A model generated the notes under the pieces. That model did not search any database. It saw only the letters and a list, made by a program, of their open reading frames with translations, and was not told the DNA's origin. Source: a virus. Taken from it: a DNA stretch of 41,551 nt. Made by a program: the position numbers and the translations under genes. The stretch is taken from positions 1 through 41,551 of the IMG/VR virus record IMGVR_UViG_3300019762_000014, one strand, 5' to 3'. This document shows positions 6,558 to 15,870 of the stretch, piece after piece (position 1 is the first letter of the stretch; each line of letters opens with the position of its first letter).

Positions 6558-6737
6558 ATGTGCATTAAAAGCGGTAGTTTAGTGAAGATTATTAGAGCTA
6601 GTAACAATTTAGTTGTTAACCAAGTTGTTGAAGTAGAGGAAGTGACGAGCAAAACCATGATTAAAGTTAAAAATGGTTTTGCTCGAATTCCTGTTCAAGT
6701 TAGAGATGTTGAAAAGATTAATGTTAATCTGTGCTAA
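6558..6737 (+). CDS. 59-aa β-rich hypothetical protein
   Basis: ATG 6558 follows a strong AAAGGAGG. The sequence alternates hydrophobic and polar residues (SLVKIIRASNNLVVNQVVEV, then GFARIPVQVRDVEKI), suggesting a small SH3-like β-barrel. It has its own CRP-like promoter. Its last codons overlap the end of the convergent minus-strand gene by four bases, with no obvious terminator between the two. Confidence 0.6.
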   Translation: MCIKSGSLVKIIRASNNLVVNQVVEVEEVTSKTMIKVKNGFARIPVQVRDVEKINVNLC

Positions 6738-7222
6738 CTCCAAGTTATAGCGTTAATCTCATCGTTAGTTGTGGCTGCATTAATCGCTGCAATAATTGGC
6801 TTGAGCTTGTCAAACCTCTGCACTCTAATGTGTTCTAGCATGTCAGATAAAAGAGTGGCTGACTGCTCGTGAGTGTGGCCAACCTCGTTGAACCATTGCC
6901 CATCATGTACGTAAATAGAACCGCCATTTCCAGCTATCACGATACTCTGCAGATTAAGCTGATCTATCTCTCTGCAATCATAGCTATAAGTTTTGTCAGT
7001 GCCGAGGGCGTCAGACTGAAATAACGTTGCGATCGCATCATCGCATTCTTTGCGCATTTCTGCTAGTTTTGCGCATCTGCAATTTTCTAGTGTTGGTGCA
7101 GGATTGCAAATTGCATCAGCCTCTTCTTGAGTGATGGCTGTCAAATCACTGTCAATTCCATTTGCGACTTGCAAATCAGTGAATGAGTAAACTTTGTTTT
7201 TTGAGTCTTTGTAAAAATCCAT
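6734..7222 (-). CDS. Tail-fibre assembly-like protein (DUF4376-like C-terminus)
   Basis: 162 aa, the last gene of the late operon, directly after the fibre gene. The N-terminal part (MDFYKDSKNKVYSFTDLQVA) and the helical, Cys-containing middle (CAKLAEMRKECDDAIATLF, then TYSYDCREIDQLNLQSIVIA) resemble fibre-chaperone or DUF4376-type proteins found downstream of tail fibres. Its likely role is folding or attaching the fibre tip. Assignment depends on position and a loose family pattern. Confidence 0.55.
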   Translation of the reverse strand: MDFYKDSKNKVYSFTDLQVANGIDSDLTAITQEEADAICNPAPTLENCRCAKLAEMRKECDDAIATLFQSDALGTDKTYSYDCREIDQLNLQSIVIAGNGGSIYVHDGQWFNEVGHTHEQSATLLSDMLEHIRVQRFDKLKPIIAAINAATTNDEINAITWS

Positions 7223-7232
7223 ATTGATCTCC

Positions 7233-8564
7233 TTATCTCAGTTCAGACCAGCTGACAATTGTTACGGATCCTGCGCTAATCTCATAGCTAGAGCCTGCTG
7301 TGACCACTTCTGATATTGTAGAATATCCGCTAAGATCGCTGCCCTCCTCTATTGCTAAACTGGCCCCGTCTATTAAGAGGGTTCTTGAAATGGTATCGCT
7401 TCCAGAGATTATTGCAGCAGCTTTTATTGCTCTATTTGTTGAATTTAAGGCTGCAACATTTAAAGCTCTTGATGATGTAACATCTGCCCAACCCTGACCA
7501 AGGCCTAGCGGTGCATTATACCATTTGCATAGCAGATTAACTGTAACGCCCGCTGTTGCAACTTCATCAATAAGAGATTTAGTTGTCGTCTTACCTCTGT
7601 GTTCGTAGTTGACAATTACATTATTTGCGTCAGTAATTGATTCGATAGTGAATTCTTTGTTATTAGATAGAGAATTAGTGATTTGAATAACATCTCCAAT
7701 TTCCAAGTTATCTAAAGCGCCGATGCCAGTCAAATTAATAACCTGCGTTGCGTTTGTGAATGTTGCTGTACCTGTTACCTCTGGCGTCCCAGCTTGTGTT
7801 GAGCTGTCTTTATCATTTATATCCTGCCACACACCAGCCTGCTCGCTTAACCCTGCGAATTTATGTGATGGAGCGACTGACATATCGATAGTTAATCTAG
7901 TGTTACCGCTCTCTAGCGAGATTGTAACGCCAGTTTGCACAACGGAATTATCAGCGAGTTTAATGCCGTAAAAGTCGCCTGTAAAATCGCCTTCATACTC
8001 AACATAATAACTGCCGCTGTCTGCGTTTATTAAACCTGCGCTATATGTTGCGTTAACTAAATCGGCATTAACGACAAACCGACCATTTGCAAACTCTTGT
8101 CCTACTGTGAAAGTTTGAGGGGTCGCGCTTATTTGGCCGTCTGCACCAGCGACATTAAAGTTCTGATTTGCTTTAAGCCTATTTTCAACTTGAACGGTTG
8201 ACCATGAATTAGTCACATTCGGCTCATCTCCAACTGTCCATGAATCTTTTCTAAACCACGGCAACCCATTATAAACAGACATAGCTCCAGCGGTTGGATA
8301 TTCCTGCTCAGCATTCCACTCTGCAACGCCCATTTGATGAAGGTATGATATAAACTGCGTTGCTGTGAATGATGCAGCAGAGAAATCCTGCAATGACGGG
8401 CTTTCGCTCGCTCCAACAATTCCCCACCCCTGCAAAAACTTGGTTGTGATTTGATCTGTTAGCTCGTCAGACTGTGTTGTTCCGCCGAACACAGTCCTCT
8501 CCGTTCCAGGCGCAGAGGATGCAAACGCTTTCACATCTCCGTTATATCTAGTTATTTTGGACAT
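7233..8564 (-). CDS. Tail fibre / receptor-binding protein
   Basis: 443 aa, rich in Ser, Thr, Asn and Ala with β-strand periodicity. An N-terminal baseplate-attachment-like region (SKITRYNGDVKAFASSA) is followed by a helical segment (about 35-90) and a long β-rich distal part. It comes after the DUF2612 baseplate gene and before a fibre-assembly-like gene, the usual place for the adsorption protein. The distal sequence gives no specific family. Confidence 0.7.
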   Translation of the reverse strand: MSKITRYNGDVKAFASSAPGTERTVFGGTTQSDELTDQITTKFLQGWGIVGASESPSLQDFSAASFTATQFISYLHQMGVAEWNAEQEYPTAGAMSVYNGLPWFRKDSWTVGDEPNVTNSWSTVQVENRLKANQNFNVAGADGQISATPQTFTVGQEFANGRFVVNADLVNATYSAGLINADSGSYYVEYEGDFTGDFYGIKLADNSVVQTGVTISLESGNTRLTIDMSVAPSHKFAGLSEQAGVWQDINDKDSSTQAGTPEVTGTATFTNATQVINLTGIGALDNLEIGDVIQITNSLSNNKEFTIESITDANNVIVNYEHRGKTTTKSLIDEVATAGVTVNLLCKWYNAPLGLGQGWADVTSSRALNVAALNSTNRAIKAAAIISGSDTISRTLLIDGASLAIEEGSDLSGYSTISEVVTAGSSYEISAGSVTIVSWSELR

Positions 8565-9286
8565 TATATTAATTTCCTCGCAAAAATGCCGCCAGCTCTT
8601 GACGGGTCAAACTTATCAGAAAAACCTAGCGAACTCGGGTTATTTGAAAACCCAAATGTCACGCCAGGCTCGGCTTGTATTATTACTCTATAACTAAATG
8701 TTATCGGCCTCGGCAGTATATCAAGTTTTAAAACTAATTTTAATTCATCCAAGCTTACGCTAGGTGAAACATAAAGGGTTAGCGTTTGATCTTTATTGTC
8801 TACAACATAAGCTCTACCTTCTGACGCATCAAATATAACCTGCTGCAAGCTCGGTTTATCGTCAGAAACAAGGTATGGAGAGCAATTGTTTTTAGCTATC
8901 TTTATTTTTAGTAGCTTTCTGTATTCTGGATCTTGCAATTGGTAAGGCGTGTAAACAGGTCCGAACTTATCAAAGAATGGAGCGCTCTCTCTAAGTGCGT
9001 TAAATTTGTCTGAAAATCCTTTTGAATCAGGGTTTATTGAGAAGCCAAAAAAAACGATAGGAGTTATGTTGTCAACTTGTCTAGATAGTCCGACAATGCG
9101 TCCGATGAGATCTAAAACCTTACCACTTGCATTATCAATATCAAAGTTACTTCCAAACTCTTTTATAAAGTTGGCTTGATTTTGCCAGTCTACAAGTAAG
9201 TTTCTTATCTCAGCATTTGCCTTGGGCTTCTCGTAATACTGCTTTATTAGATAGAGAATATACTGCTCTGTTAATTCGCTGCTCAT
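8564..9286 (-). CDS. DUF2612 baseplate protein (gpI-like position)
   Basis: 240 aa. The N-terminal half contains LLVDWQNQANFI and ASGKVLDLIGRIVGLSRQ, typical of DUF2612 proteins. A repeated motif FGFSINPDSKGFSDKF and FGFSNNPSSLGFSDKF occurs near residues 80-95 and 210-225. Proteins of this family follow the J-like wedge protein and link the baseplate to the fibre. Start and stop are coupled to both neighbours by one-base overlaps. Confidence 0.8.
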   Translation of the reverse strand: MSSELTEQYILYLIKQYYEKPKANAEIRNLLVDWQNQANFIKEFGSNFDIDNASGKVLDLIGRIVGLSRQVDNITPIVFFGFSINPDSKGFSDKFNALRESAPFFDKFGPVYTPYQLQDPEYRKLLKIKIAKNNCSPYLVSDDKPSLQQVIFDASEGRAYVVDNKDQTLTLYVSPSVSLDELKLVLKLDILPRPITFSYRVIIQAEPGVTFGFSNNPSSLGFSDKFDPSRAGGIFARKLI

Positions 9287-10461
9287 TATGCTGAAACCTC
9301 TGTCACAGTTATATTTGCAGTATCAATCACAAACTTACCGCCAAAATCTGGAGATAACTCCTTGCCTGTCCAAGCAAGTCCGTCAAGGCTTATTTCTAAA
9401 TCACTAACAATGTAATTGTAATTTGTAATGTAAGCGCTAGGTGTTAGCTCGCCAGCTTGAACGCTTAACCCTATTTCAACAGGGAATTTAGAAAGGCTTT
9501 CTTTTATTGCATCTTCATCTATATCTGAACCAGTAACTTTTTGTGTCGCTGTTAATCTAATATATAAATCTTTGTATTCTGGTCTATCGATATTGTGCTC
9601 GTTAATTATAAAAAATGGATCGCCGTTTGGCTTTGTAAGCTCATCTGTGTACGTGACTTCTATATCGCCTTTTGTGGCGCCAAGTCGCTGCTTTGCCATT
9701 ACCTCTCCGATATCGTCTAGAGAGCCACCCTCTATAATAACCCACATGGTATGGGCGTTTAAATCTTTCTCAGGGTCGTAAGTGCTTTCTGAGTTGTCCA
9801 GCACTTGCAAATCAGTAACGCCAGGCAATTGTGCAAGTTTTGCGTAAATAGCGCCGACAGTGCTTTGGGATGGATTTTCAAGTGATTTCTTGCGTCTGAC
9901 TCTAAATGCCTCCTCTGTTTCTTCCTCTCTTCCTTGTGTAGCGTCTGTAATGGCTGTTATAGATATTACGCCAAGCTCGGGCGTTGCTTGAGTAAATGAG
10001 CTTCCCGCAGCCACGCCAGATATGCCACCCCACAAGCTGGATAGGAAGGTGATATTGTTGTCGCCTACATTAATATTCACATCTGAATCGAGGAACCAGT
10101 TTTGATTGCTGTTGTCTGTTATTGTGTAGCCCGATGGTAGTGTTTTCACTCTATCCGAATTAAGAACCAAATCCCACTGCGAGCGAGATGATGGAAGCAG
10201 GTAAACGCCAGCAAGCTTTGCTATGACTTGTTGCATATCTCCGTTGTTTAAGTCAGGGTCAATTTGAGAATAAAGCCAAGATATTAAACTTTCAATATCA
10301 AATCTTAATAGCGCCTCGATTCCAATACGCTGCCCGTCTGGAGATTCTTGATCTACATCAATATCAGCCCCATAAATTGACCTATAACCTTCTGTAAGGC
10401 GTTCAATTAGTTCGGCTAGCGTGTTTGTTTGCACGCCGTTTTCGTTAAACTCAAGCGTCAT
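9286..10461 (-). CDS. Baseplate J-like wedge protein
   Basis: 391 aa. TLAELIERLTEGYRSIYG at the N-terminus, ESPDGQRIGIEALLRFDIES, and the central GREEETEEAFRVRRKK tract are characteristic of the baseplate J-like family (P2 gpJ/T4 gp6-like). It builds the wedges round the hub. It overlaps its gp25-like partner gene by four bases, as is usual. Confidence 0.93.
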   Translation of the reverse strand: MTLEFNENGVQTNTLAELIERLTEGYRSIYGADIDVDQESPDGQRIGIEALLRFDIESLISWLYSQIDPDLNNGDMQQVIAKLAGVYLLPSSRSQWDLVLNSDRVKTLPSGYTITDNSNQNWFLDSDVNINVGDNNITFLSSLWGGISGVAAGSSFTQATPELGVISITAITDATQGREEETEEAFRVRRKKSLENPSQSTVGAIYAKLAQLPGVTDLQVLDNSESTYDPEKDLNAHTMWVIIEGGSLDDIGEVMAKQRLGATKGDIEVTYTDELTKPNGDPFFIINEHNIDRPEYKDLYIRLTATQKVTGSDIDEDAIKESLSKFPVEIGLSVQAGELTPSAYITNYNYIVSDLEISLDGLAWTGKELSPDFGGKFVIDTANITVTEVSA

Positions 10462-10811
10462 AAATCTGATATCTCCAGCGTTTCTTCTTCGTCGTATATT
10501 GTAACATAACTTAGCGATAATGATTGCATTCTATCAACTGTGCGCAATATCTCTAATTTAGTTACTTTTGTTACGCCGCTAGTTTGCATTACAACGCGAT
10601 CAATCTCTTTTAAGATTGTGTCCTCGGTTCCTTTTCTGCCGAGTAAATCAATCCAATCAATATTGTCATCCATGTTTAGCGGGTTGTCATTTTTAAATGA
10701 TTTTAGTCTAGTTGCGACCTTTTGATTAAGCGCATCTTTCTCGCTTATGTAATTAGCGAGTCCAGCCCCAAACGTGAAGTCACCATTACTATCTAATGCT
10801 CTAACTCTCAT
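10458..10811 (-). CDS. gp25/gpW-like baseplate wedge protein
   Basis: 117 aa, placed directly before the J-like gene. N-terminal MRVRALDSNGDFTFGAG and the C-terminal block (VTKVTKLEILRTVDRMQ, then LSYVTIYDEEETLEI) fit small wedge proteins of the gp25-like group, which initiate sheath polymerisation. Size and position agree; sequence similarity is moderate by eye. Confidence 0.7.
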   Translation of the reverse strand: MRVRALDSNGDFTFGAGLANYISEKDALNQKVATRLKSFKNDNPLNMDDNIDWIDLLGRKGTEDTILKEIDRVVMQTSGVTKVTKLEILRTVDRMQSLSLSYVTIYDEEETLEISDL

Positions 10812-11473
10812 ACAATGCCCGTTATAATTCCGTTGGTTACTGTTATAGTTTTGCTGTCTGCGCTTGTAAACGTGCCGCTAACACCAGCTTGGTCGCTTGT
10901 CTGTATACTTGTGAATGAAGCTTGCCCCAATACAGAAATGGCTGCTTGCATTTGATTGGTGATTGTTACATCTCCTGTATGCGTCCTTGTTCCTGTTACT
11001 TCTTCATCGCCAGTGCGCGTCAAATTGCCTTTATGCTCCAAATTGCCTTGCGCAAACATATCGCCAATTTGAGTTATTACATCAGGGATTTCTATTGCGC
11101 CTGCATTGTTTTTTATTCCAACTAAAGCAAATCCATCTGAGTAATCGTGCATTCTCATTTCTACTGGTGAAACAAAATCATCACCATAATACCACGCGTC
11201 ATAGCAGCGTTCTGATATAAATAATAAACAGTAATCACCAATTGCGATTGGATGCGCTGTATATGATGATCCGCCGCTTATGAATATAGGAGGAACTTCT
11301 GTGAACATTGCTAGCTTTTCGCTTTCGCCATTCACTACTCTATTAACAACTGGTGAGCATGATATTGTTTTTTCTCCAACCTCTTCAACTTTACAGATAA
11401 CTGTCGTATGAAGGTTAGACAGGGCAAACGCTAAAGCCTCGTTAATTGTTTCGTATAGCTCTTCGCTTCTCAT
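10808..11473 (-). CDS. Baseplate spike protein (Gp138-like N-terminal OB domain)
   Basis: 221 aa. An OB-like N-terminus (TVICKVEEVGEKTISCSPVV and AIGDYCLLFISERCYDAW) matches the Gp138/gpV-type spike family. The C-terminal part is a repetitive Thr/Gly-rich β-helix (LEHKGNLTRTGDEEVTGTRT, then TSIQTSDQAGVSGTFTSADS), the membrane-puncturing needle. It sits between hub and wedge genes, with four-base overlaps on both sides. Confidence 0.85.
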   Translation of the reverse strand: MRSEELYETINEALAFALSNLHTTVICKVEEVGEKTISCSPVVNRVVNGESEKLAMFTEVPPIFISGGSSYTAHPIAIGDYCLLFISERCYDAWYYGDDFVSPVEMRMHDYSDGFALVGIKNNAGAIEIPDVITQIGDMFAQGNLEHKGNLTRTGDEEVTGTRTHTGDVTITNQMQAAISVLGQASFTSIQTSDQAGVSGTFTSADSKTITVTNGIITGIV

Positions 11474-12300
11474 CGCACAACCTTAAATTCATTTGCAGGC
11501 CTGCACGTCACAACCTGCTCCCACGCGCCTTTATATGCACCTGTTGTTGTTATTTGGTGGATTTTGTATGTGCCGTTCACGTCTGGATTTGTCACGCTCT
11601 CAAGCTCGCATAGCCCGCCTATTTTTAAAGTAGGATTTAATACGGTAGTAAATACTGTGTCAATATGATCTTGTTGCGGCGTTCCTTTCAGCCCTGTTTT
11701 GGCTGTTACTAGAGGTGCAATTGATGAAACAACCTCATCGTCATTAGTAATAAATATTTTTTCGTCTTTAATGTAAAACTCTTTCCCTTGCGCTATTTTT
11801 GATAACAATTCAGAGCTAGGCCCTACCAAGACTTTAGGCCTAAGTGTGTCCGATAGAGTTGTTACAACTCCTTTTTCAGTGTTCGGCATATCTTCTAGTA
11901 TTGCGTCGATAGCAAGAGAGCGACCGCTTACAACCTTGTTAGTAAACGCCTGCGTAAAGTCGGGATGGCCATCGTAGCATTCAAGCGTGTTTACAAAGGT
12001 TGCGCCCTGCCTGCTTAACTCGCCTGTCCTCACTGAACCTTTAAATGCTCGATACAGCCTGTTTTGATATCCTATTTCTAATTGAATTGGAAAATACTTT
12101 TGCTTGTCTAGCTCATATTTAATAAGCTTCTCGCGCGTAGCTTGTTTTAGCCCTGGGATAGTTACGTTAAGTTTATTTAAAGACTTATTAAATATATTCT
12201 CTGTAGATGAAAAAGAGATGTTAAAAGGAGGTCTAATCTCAACCTGATTAGCCCCAAGCCCTATAGTTAACCTATAATCACGAGTAAATCTATCTGACAT
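11470..12300 (-). CDS. Baseplate hub protein (gpD/gp27-like)
   Basis: 276 aa. β-rich protein with FNKSLNKLNVTIPGLKQATR and GSVRTGELSRQGATF, in the position of the hub that links tube and spike. Its C-terminus (NGTYKIHQITTTGAYKGAWE, then VTCRPANEF) resembles the last strand block of hub proteins in simple contractile tails. It overlaps both the spike gene and the plug gene. Confidence 0.75.
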   Translation of the reverse strand: MSDRFTRDYRLTIGLGANQVEIRPPFNISFSSTENIFNKSLNKLNVTIPGLKQATREKLIKYELDKQKYFPIQLEIGYQNRLYRAFKGSVRTGELSRQGATFVNTLECYDGHPDFTQAFTNKVVSGRSLAIDAILEDMPNTEKGVVTTLSDTLRPKVLVGPSSELLSKIAQGKEFYIKDEKIFITNDDEVVSSIAPLVTAKTGLKGTPQQDHIDTVFTTVLNPTLKIGGLCELESVTNPDVNGTYKIHQITTTGAYKGAWEQVVTCRPANEFKVVR

Positions 12301-12646
12301 CTACACCCCTAATTTCTATCATCTCGCTTGGTGTAATAAAATAAAGCTCGCATCTGCCGCGCTCGAAATCATCTTCTCTAAATGGGTCAACACCACTTCC
12401 TGTAGTATCAACAACAGCAAAATCAAACGGCCAATTTCTATGTTTAAAATGCGTAGTCGATAGCGCAAGCTTAACTCCGTAAATCGGAGGTTGCGGCTCT
12501 GTGTTATCTTTTCGCGTGTACGTCACGTTCATTTTCCACATTTGCACAGACTTTTCATAAACAAGCGTTAAGTTTACCAGTCCTCGACTAAATTCCAAAG
12601 TGTGATTTTGTATATACTCGCTAGTGATGTTCTCTACAATGTTCAT
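12290..12646 (-). CDS. Small baseplate plug-like protein
   Basis: 118 aa, entirely β-rich (LEFSRGLVNLTLVYEKSVQM, then GVKLALSTTHFKHRNWPFDF, GRCELYFITPSEM). Small proteins at this point between Dit-like and hub genes act as the baseplate plug in Pam3-like simple myophages. The assignment is by size, composition and order. Confidence 0.6.
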   Translation of the reverse strand: MNIVENITSEYIQNHTLEFSRGLVNLTLVYEKSVQMWKMNVTYTRKDNTEPQPPIYGVKLALSTTHFKHRNWPFDFAVVDTTGSGVDPFREDDFERGRCELYFITPSEMIEIRGVDVR

Positions 12647-13405
12647 TTAAGCACCTAATAGCGCGCCAAGTAGCGACGTTTCTTTGTTTGTTTCTGGATT
12701 CTGACCGCCTTTATTTGCCGCACTTGCAGTTTTACCGGCGACTGAGTTTGACGGTGACGCATAGCTATTTGACACTTCAACGTAAACAAGCTGAGAGTAA
12801 TTAATCTGCGTAAATGTAGATGTAAATTTTAGCTCTCCTGTTGTGTTATCACTGCTGATAACCAAGTTTGTTAGGGCCATATTTTTAAAATCACGATTTT
12901 CAGTTGATAGCGATATAGGCTGTCTAGAAAAATAAATCGTTTCCATATACTCAACAAACTTTTCTTTTTGACTTTTTGCTGTAGATGCGGAGTTGTTAAA
13001 AAACTCATAAGCGCTATCGGCTAGTCGCCTCGCTCTATTTGCAAGCAGTGTCGCCTCTCTTAGCGAGCTATCTATCTGTGATATTCTTTGTATTTGCTGC
13101 TGGCTCTTAGCTGGTAGCAAGGCTGTAATCTCACCAACTGCTGAAAAATCCTTGCTAATCAATTCAGGGTACTGCGGAGCCTCAACTATTAAATCGCCTA
13201 TAACTCCATTTATGCTAACTGTTATAGGGTTGTTTAATATGTCGTCTGTTGAATTTGAGCCATCTTCCAGCACATCAACAGGAACCACATTAGAGTAGTT
13301 GGTTGATTCGTCCACTTTTGCAAATAAACGAAACCCGCCTATTCCAATCTCGGTTTCCTGTTTGGTATTGTTTAGCGCAGAGCTTATGCCATCGAAAAAA
13401 CTCAC
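12647..13405 (-). CDS. Dit-like distal tail protein
   Basis: 252 aa. The N-terminal domain (GIGGFRLFAKVDESTNYSN, then VPVDVLEDGSNSTDD and PITVSINGVIGDL) matches the Dit-like phage tail family. A helical middle region and a low-complexity tail (SNSVAGKTASAANKGG) follow. It forms the ring between the tail tube and hub. Its start overlaps the tape-measure stop. Confidence 0.75.
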   Translation of the reverse strand: MSFFDGISSALNNTKQETEIGIGGFRLFAKVDESTNYSNVVPVDVLEDGSNSTDDILNNPITVSINGVIGDLIVEAPQYPELISKDFSAVGEITALLPAKSQQQIQRISQIDSSLREATLLANRARRLADSAYEFFNNSASTAKSQKEKFVEYMETIYFSRQPISLSTENRDFKNMALTNLVISSDNTTGELKFTSTFTQINYSQLVYVEVSNSYASPSNSVAGKTASAANKGGQNPETNKETSLLGALLGA

Positions 13406-14790
13406 ATGCCACCTCTATTGAAATATTGACGCGCTTCTCTTAATTGTTGAGATTGCTGATTAGCTACGGCTTGCCCTGCTGCTGCCGGGTCATTTGAATA
13501 AACATTTATATTATTGTTTTGATTTACATTTGCAGTAGATGATGAGTTGTTTGTCACTCCTCTATCAACAGCTCCGTCATTCCCACCAGAGAACCCGAGG
13601 AAATCACCAACACTAGCGGCGGCGTCTCCCACTGCTTTAAATGCACCTGTAATCGTTTCTGATATGCTTCCAAACAACTCAGATACAAACACCTTTAGCT
13701 CATCGAACAATCCTATAGCTTGCTTGATAAATACCTTGATTGCCTTAACTCCATTTTGAAGCGCTGGGGCTATATCAAAGCCCGTCCAATCCATAATAAA
13801 GTTACGGATTGCAGAGTTTCCACCTTTAAACGCCACTATTAAATCATCTATTGCAAGTGCTGCCGCTGCTATTCCAGCTGTAATTAATACAACAGGTGAA
13901 AACACAGTTGCCAGCGTAGCACCTAGCCCGATAGTTGCAACCTTCCACACACCAAAGGCAGCAGCTGCCGCTAGTGCAATAGGGGTCATTCTACTAACAA
14001 ATCCAGACGCAGAAATTAAAACTTTTCCTAGCGCCTTAATTCCGTTTTGTATCAGGTCTTTGTTTGCCACTAGAAAATCGGTAAAACCCTCTGTTAGCTC
14101 TTTAATTGTTGGGGCGATTCCAACTGCAATTTGATTTTTAAGCCCTTGCATCCCAAATTTAAGGACTGTATTAGCATCATTCAAAGCTGCTGCTGCATCC
14201 GCTTGCTCTTCTGTAACAGTGCCGAGAGCGCGAGCCTTTGCGCGTAGTGCGTCTATTTCTTTCGATGACTTATTTAGGAGCTGAATCATCGAGCGGTCAA
14301 TACCTAGCTTATCTAGAATATCGGCTTGCTCTGCCTTGTTAAAGCTTTGCAATGAACCGCGCATATCCATCATTATTTTATCTGCGCTTTTCATTTTGCC
14401 GTTTGCATCACGGACTTTTATTCCAAGCTGTAAAAACGCCTCTGCTGCCGGCCCTCCGCCAGTGCGCGCAAATTCACCCGCTCGCTTTGTCAGTTCCTTA
14501 ATGGATGACATTGTAGCATTTAAATCTGAACCGTTTTGAGACGCTGCAAATCCTAGCTCTTGCATTGAGCCGACCGCTACATCTGTTTCTCGACTTAGTT
14601 GTACCATTGGATCAATTGCTTTAGTTACATTTAAAGTCCATGCAACAAAAAGACTTGTAGCGCCTTGGATGGCAACTGCAAGCCCTGCTGTTAATCCTAT
14701 AGATGTTTTTAGGTTTTTATTAAACCCCTCTTGGGGCTTTAAGGAGCCGACAAAACTAAATTTAGTAATTAGCTCGTTTATTTCAGCCAT
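13402..14790 (-). CDS. Tail tape measure protein
   Basis: 462 aa. N-terminal segment with TKFSFVGSLKPQEGFNKNL, long helical stretches (TMSSIKELTKRAGEFARTG), and hydrophobic helices around 275-320 (AAAAFGVWKVATIGLGATL, then VVLITAGIAAAALAIDDL), as in tape measure proteins that line the tube and help DNA cross the membrane. It follows the frameshifted chaperone gene. At 462 residues it is small for a myophage, suggesting a short tail. Confidence 0.9.
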   Translation of the reverse strand: MAEINELITKFSFVGSLKPQEGFNKNLKTSIGLTAGLAVAIQGATSLFVAWTLNVTKAIDPMVQLSRETDVAVGSMQELGFAASQNGSDLNATMSSIKELTKRAGEFARTGGGPAAEAFLQLGIKVRDANGKMKSADKIMMDMRGSLQSFNKAEQADILDKLGIDRSMIQLLNKSSKEIDALRAKARALGTVTEEQADAAAALNDANTVLKFGMQGLKNQIAVGIAPTIKELTEGFTDFLVANKDLIQNGIKALGKVLISASGFVSRMTPIALAAAAAFGVWKVATIGLGATLATVFSPVVLITAGIAAAALAIDDLIVAFKGGNSAIRNFIMDWTGFDIAPALQNGVKAIKVFIKQAIGLFDELKVFVSELFGSISETITGAFKAVGDAAASVGDFLGFSGGNDGAVDRGVTNNSSSTANVNQNNNINVYSNDPAAAGQAVANQQSQQLREARQYFNRGGM

Positions 14791-15342
14791 TTTGCGCTTG
14801 CTCCATCTTGTAGTGCTCTATATCAGCGCTAATCTCTTCAAACTCAATCATGTTTAAAACTTCCTCTGTGCTGAGTTCGTTCACCGCCGCCCAATCTCCA
14901 TACCCTGCTTTAACTAATGAAAGCAGGGTAAAGTCGTCATTGCCTACATTGGTTTCTTCAATGTAGTTGCTTGGCTTTCTTCTGCTTTGGAAGCTAAGGC
15001 GGTATTTGCTTCTGGCAAAAAAGGCGCGGAGAACCCCTGTAATGACATCATAACAAACTGAGTGTAGTCACTCATATGCTCGTTAAAATGCTCAGGAGTT
15101 GTATCAAGCTTAAACCCATCGACAAGGACATATTGCATTAGCAACGGCTCGATATCATTATCGAACTTGTCAGAGTCAATAAATCCTAGATTTCCACTTT
15201 CTAGCTCTCCGGCAACCGTTGTCATATAAGCAAAGATTTTTTTGGCTTTCTTAAACGGCATTTTTGCAAATGTATAGCGTCTATCCCCAATATCAAAACC
15301 GCCTTTTTTGTAGATATCTTTGATTGCTGATAGCTGATCCAT
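14783..15342 (-). CDS. Tail assembly chaperone fusion made by -1 frameshift (G-T-like)
   Basis: Predicted product of a -1 slip at the T-TTT-TTG heptamer (15022-15016). After the slip the frame stays open to TGA at 14785-14783, adding about 78 residues, including LLSLVKAGYGDWAAVNELST and EISADIEHYKMEQAQNG. Known tail chaperones of long-tailed phages use the same device: the short form binds tail components and the long form also binds the tape measure. The stop overlaps the tape-measure start. Confidence 0.7.
14944..15342 (-). CDS. Tail assembly chaperone, short (unshifted) form
   Basis: 132 aa, between the tube and tape-measure genes. Helical acidic protein (RYTFAKMPFKKAKKIFAYM, then PLLMQYVLVDGFKLDTTPEH) ending SQATTLKKPM. 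Position and the downstream -1 open frame identify it as the chaperone. It guides tape measure and tube assembly and is not normally part of the virion. Confidence 0.8.
   Translation of the reverse strand: MDQLSAIKDIYKKGGFDIGDRRYTFAKMPFKKAKKIFAYMTTVAGELESGNLGFIDSDKFDNDIEPLLMQYVLVDGFKLDTTPEHFNEHMSDYTQFVMMSLQGFSAPFLPEANTALASKAEESQATTLKKPM
15016..15022 (-). promoter_or_regulatory. Slippery heptamer for -1 frameshifting
   Basis: The minus strand reads T-TTT-TTG in the chaperone frame (codons CCT TTT TTG), a canonical X-XXY-YYZ heptamer. Slipping back one base enters the open frame that runs to 14783. Confidence 0.65.
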
Positions 15343-15351
15343 TATTTACCC

Positions 15352-15783
15352 CTAGAAGGTTTCGATTGCTGAACGGAATTGGATAACGTAAGTTTTCGTG
15401 TTATCCGCATCTTGGTTATTATCTACGTTACCTGGCTGTGTTGTAATGGAGCCTGTAGTTAATTGAGTCGTCGCTTTTTTAGATGTGCCGCCCTCAAAAT
15501 ATGCGCGCTTCATTGAGCCGTCAAATACAGTTGGAGATGCTGAGTTTTTAGCATCATTCAAAAACTTATCGTCAGGCGAATGCTTTTGAACCATGATGGT
15601 TAAGTCATGCACATCACCATCAACTCTATTTGAAACTGACACACTTCCGTTAATGCCGTTTGTCCGTGCTGTTTTCTCATTTGCAGGGGCGAGGTTTAAA
15701 GCCTCGCCCTCCATAAGATGCTGGAACACATAGCCGTTAAGCGTTAGTGTTGATTGCGCATTGGGATAGGAGATTACGCTCAT
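15352..15783 (-). CDS. Tail tube protein (DUF3277-like)
   Basis: 143 aa. MSVISYPNAQSTLTLNGYVF, GDVHDLTIMVQKHSPDDKF and the β-rich C-terminus (TKTYVIQFRSAIETF) match the DUF3277 family, the tube protein of simple contractile tails. It normally lies immediately downstream of the sheath; here a plus-strand homing-endonuclease-like gene separates the two. Confidence 0.85.
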   Translation of the reverse strand: MSVISYPNAQSTLTLNGYVFQHLMEGEALNLAPANEKTARTNGINGSVSVSNRVDGDVHDLTIMVQKHSPDDKFLNDAKNSASPTVFDGSMKRAYFEGGTSKKATTQLTTGSITTQPGNVDNNQDADNTKTYVIQFRSAIETF

Positions 15784-15870
15784 TTGACAGTCCTTGGTTG
15801 TTAGGGTATATTGAGTTCATTAATTATACACTATATTTAGGTAAAGTTAAATTCAACATAGCGAGGGCGT

